Both the position numbers and the translations under genes were made by a program. 64,000 nucleotides of DNA from assembly GCF_016342785.1 (NCBI RefSeq), contig NZ_JAEINH010000004.1, positions 1 to 64,000 on the forward strand. The letters are read 5' to 3'. The notes under the pieces are model-generated. The model worked only from the letters and a program-made list of their open reading frames with translations, searched no databases and was not told the origin of the DNA. Of this stretch, positions 62,179-64,000 are shown piece by piece. Positions within the stretch are counted from its first letter, which is position 1. Each line of letters starts with the position of its first letter. Origin of the DNA: Sanguibacter suaedae. Lineage in GTDB: Bacteria; Actinomycetota; Actinomycetes; Actinomycetales; Cellulomonadaceae.

Positions 62179-63779
62179 TGCCGCAGCAGATCAGCTCCGC
62201 GTTCGGCCGCCTGCTGGCGTCCGTCCGAGAGTTCACCGTCGCCCAGCGCACCCTGGCCCTCATCGGCGCCGCGGTGCTCGTCCTCGGGCTCGTCGCGCTC
62301 TCCACATGGATGACCCGCCCCCAGTTCTCCCCGCTGTACACGGACCTCGCGCCGGCCGACGCCAGCGCCATCGTCGACCAGCTCACCACCGAGGGTGTCG
62401 TCTACGAGCTCACCAACGGCGGCACGACCGTCATGGTCCCCACCGACCGCGTCTACGACATGCGCCTCAAGGTCGCGGCGAGCGGCGTGTCGCCCACGGC
62501 CGACGGCGGGTACTCGCTGCTCGACGACATGGGCATGACCTCCTCGGAGTTCCAGCAGGACGTCACGTACAAGCGGGCCCTCGAGGGCGAGATCGCCGCG
62601 ACCATCTCCGCCATGAGCGGTGTGGAGCTCGCGACCGTCAAGCTCGCGATGCCCGAGGAGACCGTCTTCGTCGCCGAGACCGCGGACCCCACCGCGTCCG
62701 TCTTCGTCCAGACCAAGTCGGGCGTGTCCCTCACCGAGGACCAGGTCCAGTCGATCGTCCACCTCGTGTCCGCGAGCGTCGAGGGCATGGCCACCACGGA
62801 CGTGGCCGTCATCGACTCCACCGGAACCGTCCTCTCCGCCGTCGGCGGGGCGGGCGCCGCGGGGACGTCGTCCAACAAGCAGACCCTCGCCTACGAGGAG
62901 CGCGTCGCGCAGTCCATCCAGTCGATGCTCGACCCGATCGTCGGGCCCGGCAGGGCCGTGGTGTCCGTCACCGCGGACCTCGACTACGACGCCACGGAGC
63001 GCACGGAGGAGGTCTTCGAGGCCCCCGAGGACGTGCCCGCCCTCACCGAGCGCAGCACCGTCGAGGAGTACACCGGCAACGGCAACGCCGCGACCGGCGT
63101 CCTCGGTCCGGACAACATCGCCGTCCCGGCGAACGGGGCCAACGGCACCGGCGAGTACCGCAACGAGACCAGCGAGTCCAACAACGCCGTGAACAAGGTC
63201 ACCGAGCACACGGTGACCGCCCCCGGGACGGTGCGCCGCCAGTCGGTGTCCGTCGCCGTCGACCAGGCCGCGGCCGGCGCGGTGAACATGGCCGAGCTCG
63301 AGGCGATGGTCGCCGCAGCGGCGGGCATCGACGCCGAGCGCGGTGACGTCGTCACCGTCGCCCGCCTCGCCTTCGACACCGCCGGTGCCGAGGCCGCGCA
63401 GACCGCCCTCGAGGAGGCCGCCGCGATCGAGGCCGAGCAGGCTGCCGCCGACCGCATGCGCATGATGATCATCACCGGCGGGGTGCTCCTGGCGCTCATC
63501 GTCCTCGCGATCATCATCGCCCGCAGCCGCCGCAAGAAGGAGGACCCGCGCGAGACCCTCGACCTCGGCGAGCTCCAGCTCCTCGAGGAGGCCCGCGCGC
63601 TGCAGGCCGCCGAGGCCGCCGCCGACCAGCTCCCCGAGCTGCCGCAGGCCGTCGAGGGCCCCACCGACGAGCAGCTGGCCATCGAGCGCAAGCGCAGCGA
63701 CGTCGCCGACCTCGTCGACGAGCAGCCGGAGCAGGTCGCCGAGCTCCTCCGCGGCTGGATGGGGGCTGGTTCCCGATGA
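62178..63779 (+). CDS. fliF: FliF MS-ring protein
   Basis: 533 residues. TM1 (about 22-42), periplasmic ring-building motifs (about 43-440; FSPLYTDLAPADASAIV, VKLAMPEETVF), TM2 (about 430-450; MMIITGGVLLALIVLAIIIA) and a cytoplasmic tail that binds FliG. It forms the MS ring at the base of the motor. ATG 62178 overlaps the fliE stop; the stop overlaps the fliG ATG. Confidence 0.95.
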   Translation: MPQQISSAFGRLLASVREFTVAQRTLALIGAAVLVLGLVALSTWMTRPQFSPLYTDLAPADASAIVDQLTTEGVVYELTNGGTTVMVPTDRVYDMRLKVAASGVSPTADGGYSLLDDMGMTSSEFQQDVTYKRALEGEIAATISAMSGVELATVKLAMPEETVFVAETADPTASVFVQTKSGVSLTEDQVQSIVHLVSASVEGMATTDVAVIDSTGTVLSAVGGAGAAGTSSNKQTLAYEERVAQSIQSMLDPIVGPGRAVVSVTADLDYDATERTEEVFEAPEDVPALTERSTVEEYTGNGNAATGVLGPDNIAVPANGANGTGEYRNETSESNNAVNKVTEHTVTAPGTVRRQSVSVAVDQAAAGAVNMAELEAMVAAAAGIDAERGDVVTVARLAFDTAGAEAAQTALEEAAAIEAEQAAADRMRMMIITGGVLLALIVLAIIIARSRRKKEDPRETLDLGELQLLEEARALQAAEAAADQLPELPQAVEGPTDEQLAIERKRSDVADLVDEQPEQVAELLRGWMGAGSR

Positions 63780-64000
63780 CCACCGCAACCGCGACCCTCA
63801 CCGGGACCCAGAAGGCCGCCCTGGTCCTCATGCAGATCGGCCGCGACCGCGCCGCCCGCGTCATGTCGCAGCTCGACGAGGTCACCATCGAGGAGCTCAC
63901 CGCGGAGATCCTCCGCATGGAGCGCGTCGACCGTGCCGTCGCCGACGAGGTCATGGAGGAGTTCCACGCCGTGACCATCGGCGGTGGCTCGGCCGTCAGC
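63776..64000 (+). CDS. fliG: FliG motor switch protein, 5' part only
   Basis: 75 codons to the window edge: MTTATATLTGTQKAALVLMQIG and AARVMSQLDEVTIEELTAEILRME match the FliG N-terminal domain, which docks on FliF. ATG 63776 overlaps the fliF stop (ATGA). The gene is cut by the window end, and more operon genes (fliH, fliI) are expected beyond it. Confidence 0.9.
   Translation, partial: MTTATATLTGTQKAALVLMQIGRDRAARVMSQLDEVTIEELTAEILRMERVDRAVADEVMEEFHAVTIGGGSAVS

Overview
The window is high-GC DNA (strong G/C third positions, many GTG starts, ATGA/GTGA/TGATG gene overlaps) from an actinobacterium. CarD, SenX3/RegX3, a C-terminal GGM-tailed GroEL with CIRCE sites, DUF3027/DUF3263/DUF4032 proteins, an MsiK-like ATPase and a complete set of early flagellar genes together suggest a motile member of the Micrococcales, most like the Cellulomonas/Sanguibacter group. 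This placement is inferred from gene content only. There is no CRISPR array, insertion sequence or prophage, so the region reads as chromosomal core with a few accessory patches.

Layout. 0-7.2 kb: phosphate regulon (phoU divergent from senX3-regX3, then pstSCAB) with actinobacterial PHO boxes made of 11-bp-phased GTTCACC repeats. 7.2-13 kb: a small lipoprotein, carD-ispD-ispF, a TetR regulator, cysS and rlmB. 13-18 kb: a kinase-fold DUF4032 protein, the MsiK-like sugar-ABC ATPase, and otsB/otsA for trehalose. 18-27.7 kb: a membrane Ser/Thr kinase, a membrane-anchored DsbA-like protein, tRNA-Thr(TGT), a frameshifted alpha/beta hydrolase, an SGNH hydrolase, ung, a DUF3263 protein under a palindromic operator, a LytR_C protein, a phytoene-dehydrogenase-like oxidoreductase and an HTTM membrane protein with a small partner. 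27.7-37 kb: groEL with two CIRCE elements, a GH13 alpha-glucosidase, DUF4031, an orphan WXG100 protein, an HD-like protein, a two-component system, a NYN-domain protein and a class I amidotransferase.

37-42.7 kb: a same-strand cell-envelope cluster. It holds pspA, a TPM-domain protein and two tandem paralogues of an unrecognised secreted cysteine-containing protein around a lipoprotein. The paralogues share an exactly identical 3' half of about 494 bp but have a strongly diverged centre, and the second copy begins on the relic of a deleted lipoprotein gene. This is the most unusual locus in the window.

42.8-51.5 kb: XPB-type helicase with its helicase-associated partner, then cold-shock protein, DUF3027 and a 1028-residue sacsin-like GHKL ATPase. 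51.5-64 kb: flagellar genes. Leftward flgN-flgK-flgL-fliW-HDOD/EAL diverges from rightward fliA, fliC, fliD, fliS, a FliT-position ORF, and flgB-flgC-fliE-fliF-fliG (cut by the window edge). Recurrent CTCAT/CTCAC-N14/15-nCCGATAG boxes look like FliA (sigma-28) promoters feeding flgN, fliC, fliS and flgB.
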